Made by a program: the position numbers and the translations under genes | Shown here: positions 15,676 through 23,436 of the stretch, piece by piece | How the letters are laid out: every line of letters starts with the position of its first letter | Numbering within the stretch: position 1 is the first letter of the stretch | The notes under the pieces: generated by a model | What the model saw: only the letters and a program-made list of their open reading frames with translations | Database searches by the model: none | What the model was told of the DNA's origin: nothing | Assembly (NCBI RefSeq): GCF_018069805.1 | Contig: NZ_JAGPYN010000029.1 | Location: 1-53,727 of the forward strand | Reading direction: 5' to 3' | DNA length: 53,727 nt | Origin: Pseudoalteromonas ostreae | GTDB lineage: Bacteria > Pseudomonadota > Gammaproteobacteria > Enterobacterales > Alteromonadaceae

Positions 15676-18072
15676 ATGTTTATTAATTATTTAGTCACTG
15701 CTTTAAGATCATTCAAGCAACAAAAACAGCATTTTATCCTAAACCTTTTAGGGCTAAGTATCGGCTTAGCTGCGGCAATTTTAGTGGCACTGTTTGCACA
15801 AAACGAGTTGTCATACGATAGTCAGCAACCACACGCTGAACGTGTTTACCGTGTAGGCCAAGATTACTCAAAGTTAGGGTTATCAGTTATTCCTATTTTC
15901 AATTATTCATTAGGTGCGCAAGCGACAGAATACAGCCAGGTTGAAGAAGTGTTTGGTTTGACGATGGTATCGCTGACTCGAGAAGCTATGGTTGACGTGC
16001 AGTACCGGGATCAGGGTTTTAAACTTAATGACTTGTATGGGGCAACGCCAAATATTGAGAACTTTATCAATATAAACACATTGGCAGGGGATTTAAAAAA
16101 TGCAATGAGTACACCAGGGAGCCTGGCGTTAAGTGAATCTGAAGCACTGCGTATTTTCGGTGCAGTGAATGCTATTGGCAACACGCTACAGCACGAGCAA
16201 GGGCAATATACTGTACGGGCGGTGTTTGCGGATTTACCTAGCAATACTCATTTTGCGTTTAAAAACCTCGTTTATGTAAAACATGATCCAAATAACCTGA
16301 TGATTAATAGTAGTTATGTTTATATGCGCTTGGCGCCGCAAGCAGACCCAAAAGCACTCGCTGATACGCTTTCGAAACGATTTTTTTATGAAGAAATGGC
16401 GGGAAAAATCGCTACTGAACTACACCCATTATTAGACTTACATTTTACAGCAAAATCGCCATTTGAAATGAAAGCAGGCGGCGCAAAGCAAGTTGTAACG
16501 ATTTGTGCAGGGTTGAGCGTGTTACTTATTTTGATAGCTGGCTTTAACTTTATCAATATGACAGTAGCGCAGTCTGCAAAGCGCGCCAAAGAAGTAGGGG
16601 TGCGCAAAGCACTTGGCGCAAGTAAGCTGCAGTTAGTAACACAGTTTTTAGCTGAATCTACTTTGGTTGCTCTATTGTCGATGATTATTGCTTGTGTGTT
16701 AGTGGAACTGTTATTGCCAAGCTTTAACCAGCTGGTCGATCGTGAACTGGTAGTGAGTTATTTTTCAGCCTTTGGTTTGGGCATTATGGCTGTTGTTATT
16801 GCTGTAGGCATACTTGCAGGTTTGTACCCGGCATTGTTTATCTCATCATTTAGCGCAAAACGAGTGTTAAGTGGCGATTTACAACGTGGTAATACGGCCA
16901 TTTGGGTACGTAAATGTTTATTGACCTTGCAAGCTTCATTAGCAATCGGTTTGATCATTGCATCAGTTACGTTATTAAAACAATTATCTCACTTACAAAG
17001 CCTTCCTTTAGGCTATCAAACACAGCAACGCTTAGTGGTTTCAGAGTTGCCTGTGCAATCGGTATTTACGCAGCAGCCTAGCGCACTAATTAATCGCTTG
17101 ACGGCTATAGATGGTGTAGAGCAAGCAACGATTATTGATACTCGTTTAACCGTTTCAATTAACAATACATTACAGCCTACTTGGCCCAATGGTGAATTTT
17201 CAGGTGGAATAACCCCTGTGATAGGTTCTGGTTTTGATGTAGTAAAAGGGCTAGGCCTTACGCTCATTGCTGGCAGAGACTTTAGCCGTGAGTTTTCCTC
17301 AGACTGGGCGACGCGAGCAAATGGGGTTACAACAGTAGGTACAATTATTACAGAAACCGTTGCCAAGCAGGCTGGTTATAGCAATGTGGCTGATATTGTT
17401 GGACAAAAAATTAAAGACACAGGGCGTAATGTGGATATGCAAGTTGTTGGTGTTGTAAAAGATGTAAAAGTTGGCAATGCACAAGATGCTAACTCTAACA
17501 TTATGTTTTTATGTGGCTTTAACTATTTAGCACCAGTATCTGAAGTGATTTTAACCGTGAACCTGCAAAACCTTCCTGCTATAAAGCAAGCAGTGATCAC
17601 AGCCTTGGCTGAAGTGTCTAATATTTATGAGCCAAAAATAAACCTACTAACTGAAAATTATAAAGCGGTATTAAAAGGTGATGAGCGTGTTTCTTTTGTC
17701 GTACTTATATTTACTGGCCTTGCAGTGTTCTTAACTTGCTTAGGTACTTTTGGTTTAGCTTCATTTGCCACGATTCGTCGCCAAAAAGAAGTCGCTGTAC
17801 GCAAAGTACTGGGTGCATCACGCATCAGCATTATGAACCTATTGGCAAAAGAGTTTTTAATTTTAGTGTTAGGAAGTGTAGCCATAGCATACCCGTTAAC
17901 CTATTGGCTGGTGGATGATTGGCTCGCAAACTTTAATGAGCGGGTTGATCAAGCGCTGTGGGTTTATCTGGTTGCAGCTCTAAGTGTTGCTGCAATTACT
18001 TGGCTCACGGTTGCAAGCATCGCCTTTAAAGCCGCCAGTACGAGGCCATCGTTAACATTAAGATATGAGTAA
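15676..18072 (+). CDS. MacB-like ABC transporter permease with two FtsX domains (first cassette)
   Basis: 798 residues. It starts with a membrane helix (about 20-43, NLLGLSIGLAAAILVALFA) and a periplasmic MacB core region, then an FtsX block with three helices (about 270-420; KEVGVRKALGASKLQLVTQF). A further helix begins a second periplasmic region, and a second FtsX block ends the protein (RQKEVAVRKVLGASRISIMNL, near 700). The repeated EVxVRKxLGAS signature shows an internal duplication, as usual for the 800-residue MacB/ADOP permeases. I chose the ATG at 15676, just after the ATPase stop; an earlier in-frame start at 15628 would overlap the ATPase gene by 47 nt and lacks support. It likely exports a peptide, lipid or toxic compound with the adaptor. 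Confidence 0.86.
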   Translation: MFINYLVTALRSFKQQKQHFILNLLGLSIGLAAAILVALFAQNELSYDSQQPHAERVYRVGQDYSKLGLSVIPIFNYSLGAQATEYSQVEEVFGLTMVSLTREAMVDVQYRDQGFKLNDLYGATPNIENFININTLAGDLKNAMSTPGSLALSESEALRIFGAVNAIGNTLQHEQGQYTVRAVFADLPSNTHFAFKNLVYVKHDPNNLMINSSYVYMRLAPQADPKALADTLSKRFFYEEMAGKIATELHPLLDLHFTAKSPFEMKAGGAKQVVTICAGLSVLLILIAGFNFINMTVAQSAKRAKEVGVRKALGASKLQLVTQFLAESTLVALLSMIIACVLVELLLPSFNQLVDRELVVSYFSAFGLGIMAVVIAVGILAGLYPALFISSFSAKRVLSGDLQRGNTAIWVRKCLLTLQASLAIGLIIASVTLLKQLSHLQSLPLGYQTQQRLVVSELPVQSVFTQQPSALINRLTAIDGVEQATIIDTRLTVSINNTLQPTWPNGEFSGGITPVIGSGFDVVKGLGLTLIAGRDFSREFSSDWATRANGVTTVGTIITETVAKQAGYSNVADIVGQKIKDTGRNVDMQVVGVVKDVKVGNAQDANSNIMFLCGFNYLAPVSEVILTVNLQNLPAIKQAVITALAEVSNIYEPKINLLTENYKAVLKGDERVSFVVLIFTGLAVFLTCLGTFGLASFATIRRQKEVAVRKVLGASRISIMNLLAKEFLILVLGSVAIAYPLTYWLVDDWLANFNERVDQALWVYLVAALSVAAITWLTVASIAFKAASTRPSLTLRYE

Positions 18073-18093
18073 TAACGAGTAAAGAACCCTACT

Positions 18094-18125
18094 AAAGGTC
18101 TATCAGAATACCGATAGACCTTTTT
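18094..18125 (+). terminator. Terminator of the first efflux operon
   Basis: AAAGGTCTATC (18094-18104) pairs with GATAGACCTTT (18113-18123) across an 8-nt loop, and TT-rich sequence (CCTTTTTC) completes it. It lies 21 nt after the permease stop. It is near the end of the convergent acetyltransferase gene and may act on both strands. Confidence 0.75.
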
Positions 18126-18661
18126 CAAATATCTTTAATTTTCACCGCAGGATTGCCAGCAACCACTGTATTTGCAGCCACATTTTTGGTGACGACTGAC
18201 CCTGCGCCTACCACGGTATTATCACCAATACTAACACCCGCTAAAACAATAACTCCCGCGCCTATCCAGACGTTATTGCCGATAGTAATCGGCGCTGCAA
18301 AGTTCTCTTTTTTGAGCCGCTCTATGGGATTAACCGCATGAGAGACCGCTAATAATTGTACGCTCGGGCCTATTAAGCAGTCGCTACCAATAGTAATTGC
18401 CCCCTCACTAATTGGTGCATCTAACACCGTACAATTAATGTTTATAAAAGTACGATCACCAATTTCAAATTGCGAGCCATAGTCACAGTGGAAGCCTGCC
18501 TCAATAATCACGCCTTCACCACATTGAGTAAATAAACTCTTAATGCGTTTTAAGTTGCCTTTACTTGGGCTTTTGTTAAACAAGCGGCAAGTCTCATGGG
18601 CGGTTTTGCGCGCTTCAAGTAATGGTTTTTTTAGGCTATTAAATTGAGTTGGATGAGTCAT
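18125..18661 (-). CDS. Maltose/galactoside O-acetyltransferase-like hexapeptide transferase
   Basis: 178-residue left-handed beta-helix acetyltransferase of the Maa/LacA/NodL family, which moves acetyl from acetyl-CoA to a sugar hydroxyl. The N-terminal helical cap has KKPLLEARKTAHETCRLFN. The helix repeats follow (FEIGDRTFININCTVLDAP, ITIGSDCLIGPSVQLLAVSH with the probable catalytic histidine, ITIGNNVWIGAGVIVLAGV, IGDNTVVGAGSVVTKNV) and the protein ends AGNPAVKIKDI. The length is slightly below the usual 183-200. It is convergent with the first efflux operon and has no obvious partner; the substrate sugar is unknown. Confidence 0.85.
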   Translation of the reverse strand: MTHPTQFNSLKKPLLEARKTAHETCRLFNKSPSKGNLKRIKSLFTQCGEGVIIEAGFHCDYGSQFEIGDRTFININCTVLDAPISEGAITIGSDCLIGPSVQLLAVSHAVNPIERLKKENFAAPITIGNNVWIGAGVIVLAGVSIGDNTVVGAGSVVTKNVAANTVVAGNPAVKIKDI

Positions 18662-18761
18662 TATTTTAAGGAGTTAATAAGTGTGTATTGATGATAAAGC
18701 AAAATTGGCAGCTAACCAAACGGGACTACCTGTTGTTGTTGACAGTGAGTGATTCAATGAA

Positions 18762-18795
18762 ACCCGACTTTATGCAGAATAGATTAAAGTCGGGT
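18762..18795. repeat. Hairpin 1 of a pair with complementary loops
   Basis: ACCCGACTTTA (18762-18772) and TAAAGTCGGGT (18785-18795) form an 11-bp perfect stem with a 12-nt loop containing TGCAGAAT. That loop segment is the exact complement of ATTCTGCA in the loop of the hairpin at 18825-18862. It lies past the end of the second efflux operon; neither strand shows a strong T-run directly after it. Confidence 0.7.
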
Positions 18796-18824
18796 GCCTA
18801 TTTATAGTTTTATTTATGGATATA

Positions 18825-18862
18825 CCCAAACCACCTCAATTCTGCATCTGAGGTGGCTTGGG
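18825..18862. repeat. Hairpin 2 of a pair with complementary loops
   Basis: CCCAAACCACCTCA (18825-18838) pairs with TGAGGTGGCTTGGG (18849-18862), a 14-bp stem with one mismatch and loop ATTCTGCATC. It is 25 nt past the stop of the permease gene transcribed from the other strand, so it could act as a 3' end stabiliser or terminator. The shape also resembles dispersed intergenic palindromes seen in marine gammaproteobacteria; whether it repeats in this genome cannot be tested here. Confidence 0.65.
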
Positions 18863-18887
18863 AATATAAAGCGCTTGAGTCTTATTT

Positions 18888-21281
18888 TCACTCATTTCGT
18901 AATGCCTTTATTGGATCTTGTCGTAACGTTTGGTTGATCGGAAAAAAGCTGGCAAGTACTGATACCGCTAATAAACCCAGCCAAATGACCGTTGTTAACC
19001 ACCAGTCTATAGGCAGGTCAACCCCAGGTAATGACATACAATAGCCTATAATTAAAAATGCCAACGAAAAGGCTAACACTAAGCTCATTATTATGGGTTG
19101 CATGAGTTCTAATAAGCTTTCTTTTAGTAGCCTATAATTGTCAGCCCCCATAGAAAGTTTTACGCCTAAGCTATATCTGCGCACTTTAACTAAATAGCTA
19201 ACAATACCGTTTATGCCAATACACACCATCAGCAGCGATGTTGATGCCAACACAATTGCCAGCCATGCTGCATTTAAGTGACGTTGCCTTTTTTCATCAA
19301 ACATACTTGTTAAAGAGGCTATGTTATTAATGTCTAATCGTTGATCTACTTCTAATACTGCTTGTTGAATATGGGCAATTGCATTATTTTCATCTGCAAC
19401 AGTAATCAAATATGTAAATTGTTGCCAACCAGGGTAATCTTTAGGTGTGAAAACTTCAAAGTTTTCACTTTCAGGGCTGCCCGGTACATAGGTGTTGCTG
19501 ACAATACCTATGATTGAGTAATATCTTTTATTATCAAAACTCACTTTACTGTTTAGTACTTCATTACTGTTTTTATTAAGTAAATCTGCAAGGCGTTGAT
19601 TGATAATGATCGGTGGGTTTTCTAGTTGTTCATCCCCTTTGGCAAAGCCTTTCCCCGTCATTGTTAAGTTAAGTTCAGTAAAGTAATTGGCAGTTACTAA
19701 GCTATTACGTGCTTGGGCAATATACTGTCCAGCTTCGTTATATATTTGATTGACATTAACCGTTTTTGGCAGCCTCATTTCGGATGACACAGCTAAGCTG
19801 CTCACATTATTAAGCGCCAGCAACCGCTGGTTAATTGCTTTGTGTAAATTAATACGTTCGCCGGATTTATCGACATTACTATAGTTTATTGTTAATGAAT
19901 ATTTACCTTGTGTATCCAGTCCGTTATCTCTGAGTGCTTCAGAAAGAGTTACTAAAACTACGTGGCTAGCAGTGGTTAATACTAAAAACGAAAACAAAAT
20001 TTGCAGACCAACAAGTAAATGGCTGGTGGCTGAACTCATTTGCTTGCCCGTGCCTTTACCGCTGCTTTGTAGGCTGCTCATTAAGTTTTGCTCTTTCACT
20101 ACACTAAGTTCTATAAATGAATAAAGTGAGGCAATGCTGATAATTAGAAATGCTGAAAACAGCAGCGTGTTAATGCTCAAAGAAAGTGTATCTAAGCGTT
20201 GAATGGCATCGGCTGCTAGGTTTTGAATAACGATAAAGCCGATTTGAGTAAATGTTAGAGCCAATAACACCGCAATACTAATGAGTAAAACATTATGTTT
20301 GAGTGTTTCAATAATGAGCTGTCTTTTACTTGCTCCGAATGCAAAACTGATTGCAAGGGGTTTGATGCGCGTAATGGCTTTTGCAAGCTGCATACTAGAA
20401 AGGTTGATAAGTGCAATGAGCATTAATAAGCACACACCCAATAATAGCATTAATACAATCCTCCCGCTGTCGCCCCTAAGTGCATCATTAAATGCAGTAA
20501 CACGCGCATTGACAGTAAAGTCTTTTAAAATATTAGGAGCGTGCAACTGCGCACCTTTGAGTGATAAATCACTTAATTGTTTACTAATTTCTTGCTCTGA
20601 GATTGCGGGTTTAAATCTAACAACGTTCTTATATGCACCCATAAAGCCATTTGATGTTTTAGGGTTAAAAGCTTCGTCAGCATCCATGGGAAGCCATATT
20701 GCATCATTTATATTGCTGTATGAGGGTAATACGAGATCGTCAGGTGCAACACCTACAACGGTAAAGCGACGTTGGTTTAGTTGTATTTTTTTACCAACAA
20801 TATTCGGGTCACCATTATAGTGGGTTTGCCAAGCACGGTAGCCTAAAACGACTGACATTTGCTGAGTACCGAGCGCTTCTGATTTGTTAAATAACCGACC
20901 AAGCTTGGGTTGTACGCCGAGTAAATCAAATAAATTATGTGTGGCAAGTATTACGTCCACAGCTGGTCTTGTTGGTTTATCTAGTAGCTTATAGTCAGTC
21001 CATTTATGATAAGTAGCAACATCAGTAAAAACGGTGTTTTCACTCTGTATGTAGCTCATTACTTTTGAATTACTTGCAGGCCCTGAATAACCTTTAGAAT
21101 TAATTGTGCCTTCAAGCAGATATAAGTTATCGCTCTGCTGATAAGGTAGTGGGGCGAAAAACACTAGATCAACCAAGCTAAATGAACTAAGCACCATGGA
21201 CAGTGTAAGTGCCAGTGTAAAAACGGTGGTGAAATAGTATTGTTTGGCACGTTTAAAAGTATTGTAGGCAGTTTTTAACAT
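18888..21281 (-). CDS. MacB/ADOP-type ABC transporter permease (second cassette)
   Basis: 797 residues with the same general plan as the permease at 15676 but clearly different sequence. An N-terminal helix (about 17-40) leads to a MacB periplasmic core (about 45-265: NLFDLLGVQPKLGRLFNKSEALGTQQMSVV, VVLGYRAWQTHYNGD, QLNQRRFTVVGVAP). Next come an FtsX block (about 275-430, PLAISFAFGASKRQLIIETL), a second periplasmic region and a final FtsX block (RRYSLGVKLSMGADNYRLLKESL). The sentence GVxPxLGRxF and NQRxFTVVGV is typical of the ADOP/acidobacterial-type permeases. It overlaps the ATPase gene by 7 nt (18888-21281 against 21275-22009), so the two are translationally coupled. Last gene of a three-gene operon. 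Confidence 0.85.
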   Translation of the reverse strand: MLKTAYNTFKRAKQYYFTTVFTLALTLSMVLSSFSLVDLVFFAPLPYQQSDNLYLLEGTINSKGYSGPASNSKVMSYIQSENTVFTDVATYHKWTDYKLLDKPTRPAVDVILATHNLFDLLGVQPKLGRLFNKSEALGTQQMSVVLGYRAWQTHYNGDPNIVGKKIQLNQRRFTVVGVAPDDLVLPSYSNINDAIWLPMDADEAFNPKTSNGFMGAYKNVVRFKPAISEQEISKQLSDLSLKGAQLHAPNILKDFTVNARVTAFNDALRGDSGRIVLMLLLGVCLLMLIALINLSSMQLAKAITRIKPLAISFAFGASKRQLIIETLKHNVLLISIAVLLALTFTQIGFIVIQNLAADAIQRLDTLSLSINTLLFSAFLIISIASLYSFIELSVVKEQNLMSSLQSSGKGTGKQMSSATSHLLVGLQILFSFLVLTTASHVVLVTLSEALRDNGLDTQGKYSLTINYSNVDKSGERINLHKAINQRLLALNNVSSLAVSSEMRLPKTVNVNQIYNEAGQYIAQARNSLVTANYFTELNLTMTGKGFAKGDEQLENPPIIINQRLADLLNKNSNEVLNSKVSFDNKRYYSIIGIVSNTYVPGSPESENFEVFTPKDYPGWQQFTYLITVADENNAIAHIQQAVLEVDQRLDINNIASLTSMFDEKRQRHLNAAWLAIVLASTSLLMVCIGINGIVSYLVKVRRYSLGVKLSMGADNYRLLKESLLELMQPIIMSLVLAFSLAFLIIGYCMSLPGVDLPIDWWLTTVIWLGLLAVSVLASFFPINQTLRQDPIKALRNE

Positions 21282-22009
21282 GACTGAGCAACCTGTTCTA
21301 CATTTGCAGGTGTGCTTGGCACGAGTTCATCGTTTTGGGCAACTACAGTACCGTCTCTTAACTGGATATTGCGCGTAGCCATATCGGCATAACGGGGATC
21401 ATGGGTAACTAATACAATCGTGGTGCCTTGCTGATTAAGGTCTTTTATTAATGCCATGATTGCATCGCCATTTTTTGAGTCCAAATTACCTGTGGGCTCG
21501 TCGACCAACATAATGCCAGAATCGCCAGCTAGTGCGCGTGCAATCGATACGCGTTGTTGTTGACCACCAGAAATTTGATTCGGATGTAAATCAGCTTTAT
21601 CAGCCAAACCTACTTTTTCTAGGCAACCTAACGCTCTTGCATGACGTGAAGATAGCGAGTCACCACGGTATTTTAGCGGTAGCGCAACGTTTTCAAGTAC
21701 GGTCATTTCATCAATTAAGTTAAACGATTGAAACACAAAGCCAATGCGATTACCGCGTACTTTCGCACGTTGGTTTGAGTCCATATCAGAGACGAGTAAA
21801 CCGTCAATGTAATATTCACCACTTTGAGGGGTGTCGAGCAGCCCCATAATGTTAAGGAGTGTTGACTTGCCACAACCAGAAGGCCCAGAAATAGAAATAA
21901 ACTCACCGTCGTACACGGTAAAGCTAATCCCTTTTAAAATTTGACTGACTTGTTCGCCATTAGAAAAAGACTTGCTTAGGTTATTAACTCTTAAAATTTC
22001 AGTATTCAT
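21275..22009 (-). CDS. MacB/LolD-type ABC transporter ATP-binding protein (second cassette)
   Basis: 244 residues. Walker A GPSGCGKST, Q-loop VFQSFNLIDEMTVLENVALPL, signature ISGGQQQR, Walker B IMLVDEPTGNLDS and switch histidine in VLVTHDPRYADMA are intact. It is a paralogue of the ATPase at 14970-15674, sharing the MacB-type GNRIGFVFQSFNLIDE region. It is in the middle of the operon between the adaptor (11 nt upstream) and the permease (7-nt overlap). Confidence 0.9.
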   Translation of the reverse strand: MNTEILRVNNLSKSFSNGEQVSQILKGISFTVYDGEFISISGPSGCGKSTLLNIMGLLDTPQSGEYYIDGLLVSDMDSNQRAKVRGNRIGFVFQSFNLIDEMTVLENVALPLKYRGDSLSSRHARALGCLEKVGLADKADLHPNQISGGQQQRVSIARALAGDSGIMLVDEPTGNLDSKNGDAIMALIKDLNQQGTTIVLVTHDPRYADMATRNIQLRDGTVVAQNDELVPSTPANVEQVAQSC

Positions 22010-22020
22010 ATTATTCTTCC

Positions 22021-23247
22021 TTAACCAGCAATTTTTATTGTTGTTGTTTCTGCGGGGATATCTAATGTGGAAATAATAACCTGTTCGCCAGGCTCTAGCC
22101 CTGACAACACTTGAATAAGTTGGCCTGATGCTTTGCCGTATTGCACGTCAATTTTAACTGCTCTGTTATCCATTGTGAGTTTGAATAATGAGCCATAGCT
22201 ACCTTCGCTTGCACCTGTTGGTTGTTTTATATAATTCACCTCTTTTTGTACATCGGCAAAAATAGTCGCATCGACTTGCTGCATAGGCTTCATGGTGTCT
22301 AATTCTGAAGCTTCGAGTTCAATATCAATTTGTACAGCACCGTCGCTGATCACAGGATCTACACGCACCACTTGACCGCGCACTTGGTCATTCAAAGTAC
22401 TAATTTGGGCTGTCATACCTATTTGAATTAAATGAGCTTGAATTTGCGGTACTTTTATTTCACCAACCAAAGGAGAGAGGCTACCGATTAGCGCCAGTTC
22501 AGAACCCGCAGTGACACTTTGCCCTAAACTTAAAGGCAGACGTTGAATAACACCACTCATCCCCGCTTTAACTGAAAGCTGCTCCACCATCAATTTGGCG
22601 ACATCAAACTCGTCTTGCGCTTGGGCTATTAAGTCATCTTGAATCGAAAGCGACTCTTTTTGCATCTGTGCTAATTTATCAAGCTTGGATTCTTCAAGGT
22701 CAATACGCTTTAATAACTGCTTGGCTTCGAGCTCATTCTTCTTCGCGCTGATCCCCGATACAATACCTGATTTAGCCAGTGTGCGTTCTGCTTCAACTTG
22801 TAACATGGCAATTTCAGATTGTGCTTTTAGCTCTGACACGGTTGACTCGTTATTTAACAACTCACGCTGTTGCAGTAATACGGTTTGCCGTTTTTGGGTT
22901 TTGGCATTTTTAAGCTTTGCTAACGCCAAGCGAAGCTTACTTTCTAGCTCGGGGTTATTTAAAGTGAGGATCACTGTGTCATGGTTAACCACAGCACCCG
23001 CTTTTAGTTTTATTTCGTCAACCACCGCATTACTTGTAGCTGTGAGAAGTCGTTTATTGATTGATTGCAATGAACCATAGCCATCCACCTTAATTGAAAA
23101 ATCACCGCGCTCAACCTTCGCAATGGTGACAGAGTCTTTTGATATAACTTCGGCATTATCTGCAAAGCCTAATTGCCAGCCAGAGATAAGCATAACGACA
23201 GATAAACCTATCAACCCTTGATAGATTAGTTTGGATGTAAACTTCAT
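22021..23247 (-). CDS. HlyD/MacA-type periplasmic adaptor of an efflux pump (second cassette)
   Basis: 408 residues. One N-terminal membrane helix (about 9-28), first lipoyl half (VERGDFSIKVDGYGSL, VDEIKLKAGAVVNHDTVILTLNNPELE), a coiled-coil hairpin (about 90-215), second lipoyl half (VKAGMSGVIQRLPLSLGQSVTAGSELALIG), then beta-barrel and proximal domains (QVLSGLEPGEQVIIS). It should join the permease to an outer-membrane TolC-type channel. It is the first gene of the second efflux operon and is divergent from the ToxR-like regulator at 23437, with a 189-bp shared promoter region. Confidence 0.86.
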   Translation of the reverse strand: MKFTSKLIYQGLIGLSVVMLISGWQLGFADNAEVISKDSVTIAKVERGDFSIKVDGYGSLQSINKRLLTATSNAVVDEIKLKAGAVVNHDTVILTLNNPELESKLRLALAKLKNAKTQKRQTVLLQQRELLNNESTVSELKAQSEIAMLQVEAERTLAKSGIVSGISAKKNELEAKQLLKRIDLEESKLDKLAQMQKESLSIQDDLIAQAQDEFDVAKLMVEQLSVKAGMSGVIQRLPLSLGQSVTAGSELALIGSLSPLVGEIKVPQIQAHLIQIGMTAQISTLNDQVRGQVVRVDPVISDGAVQIDIELEASELDTMKPMQQVDATIFADVQKEVNYIKQPTGASEGSYGSLFKLTMDNRAVKIDVQYGKASGQLIQVLSGLEPGEQVIISTLDIPAETTTIKIAG

Positions 23248-23436
23248 AGTTATTCCTTTTTTAAACGAAAATACGGCAACGTATCAATTAGGCAATAATG
23301 TATTAATAATTTTACTGTAACCAAACTGTGACTATGTTTAAAATCAAGTAGTTAAGCTGTTGTGGTAATGATAGGTTGCGTAGGTTATGATTGGACTAAG
23401 TAAAAGAAATTGGCCGTTAAGAGCTGTAATGGAAAT
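23248..23436. promoter_or_regulatory. Divergent promoter region with a direct repeat between efflux operon 2 and the ToxR-like gene
   Basis: ACTGTAAC (23314-23321) and ACTGTGAC (23325-23332) are direct repeats with an 11-bp period, one helical turn. That is how OmpR/ToxR-type winged helices usually bind as head-to-tail dimers. A weaker CTGTTGTG follows at 23357-23364. Presumed operator of the divergent membrane regulator; inference from position and spacing. Confidence 0.4.

Noticed and set aside
20281..20820. Long open frame (179 codons) opposite the second permease
   Set aside because: Antisense to a clear gene with intact domains; its translation is rich in Ser, Leu and Ile with no motif.
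22685..23080. 131-codon open frame opposite the second adaptor gene
   Set aside because: Mirror of the adaptor's coiled-coil coding region; no ribosome site or family.
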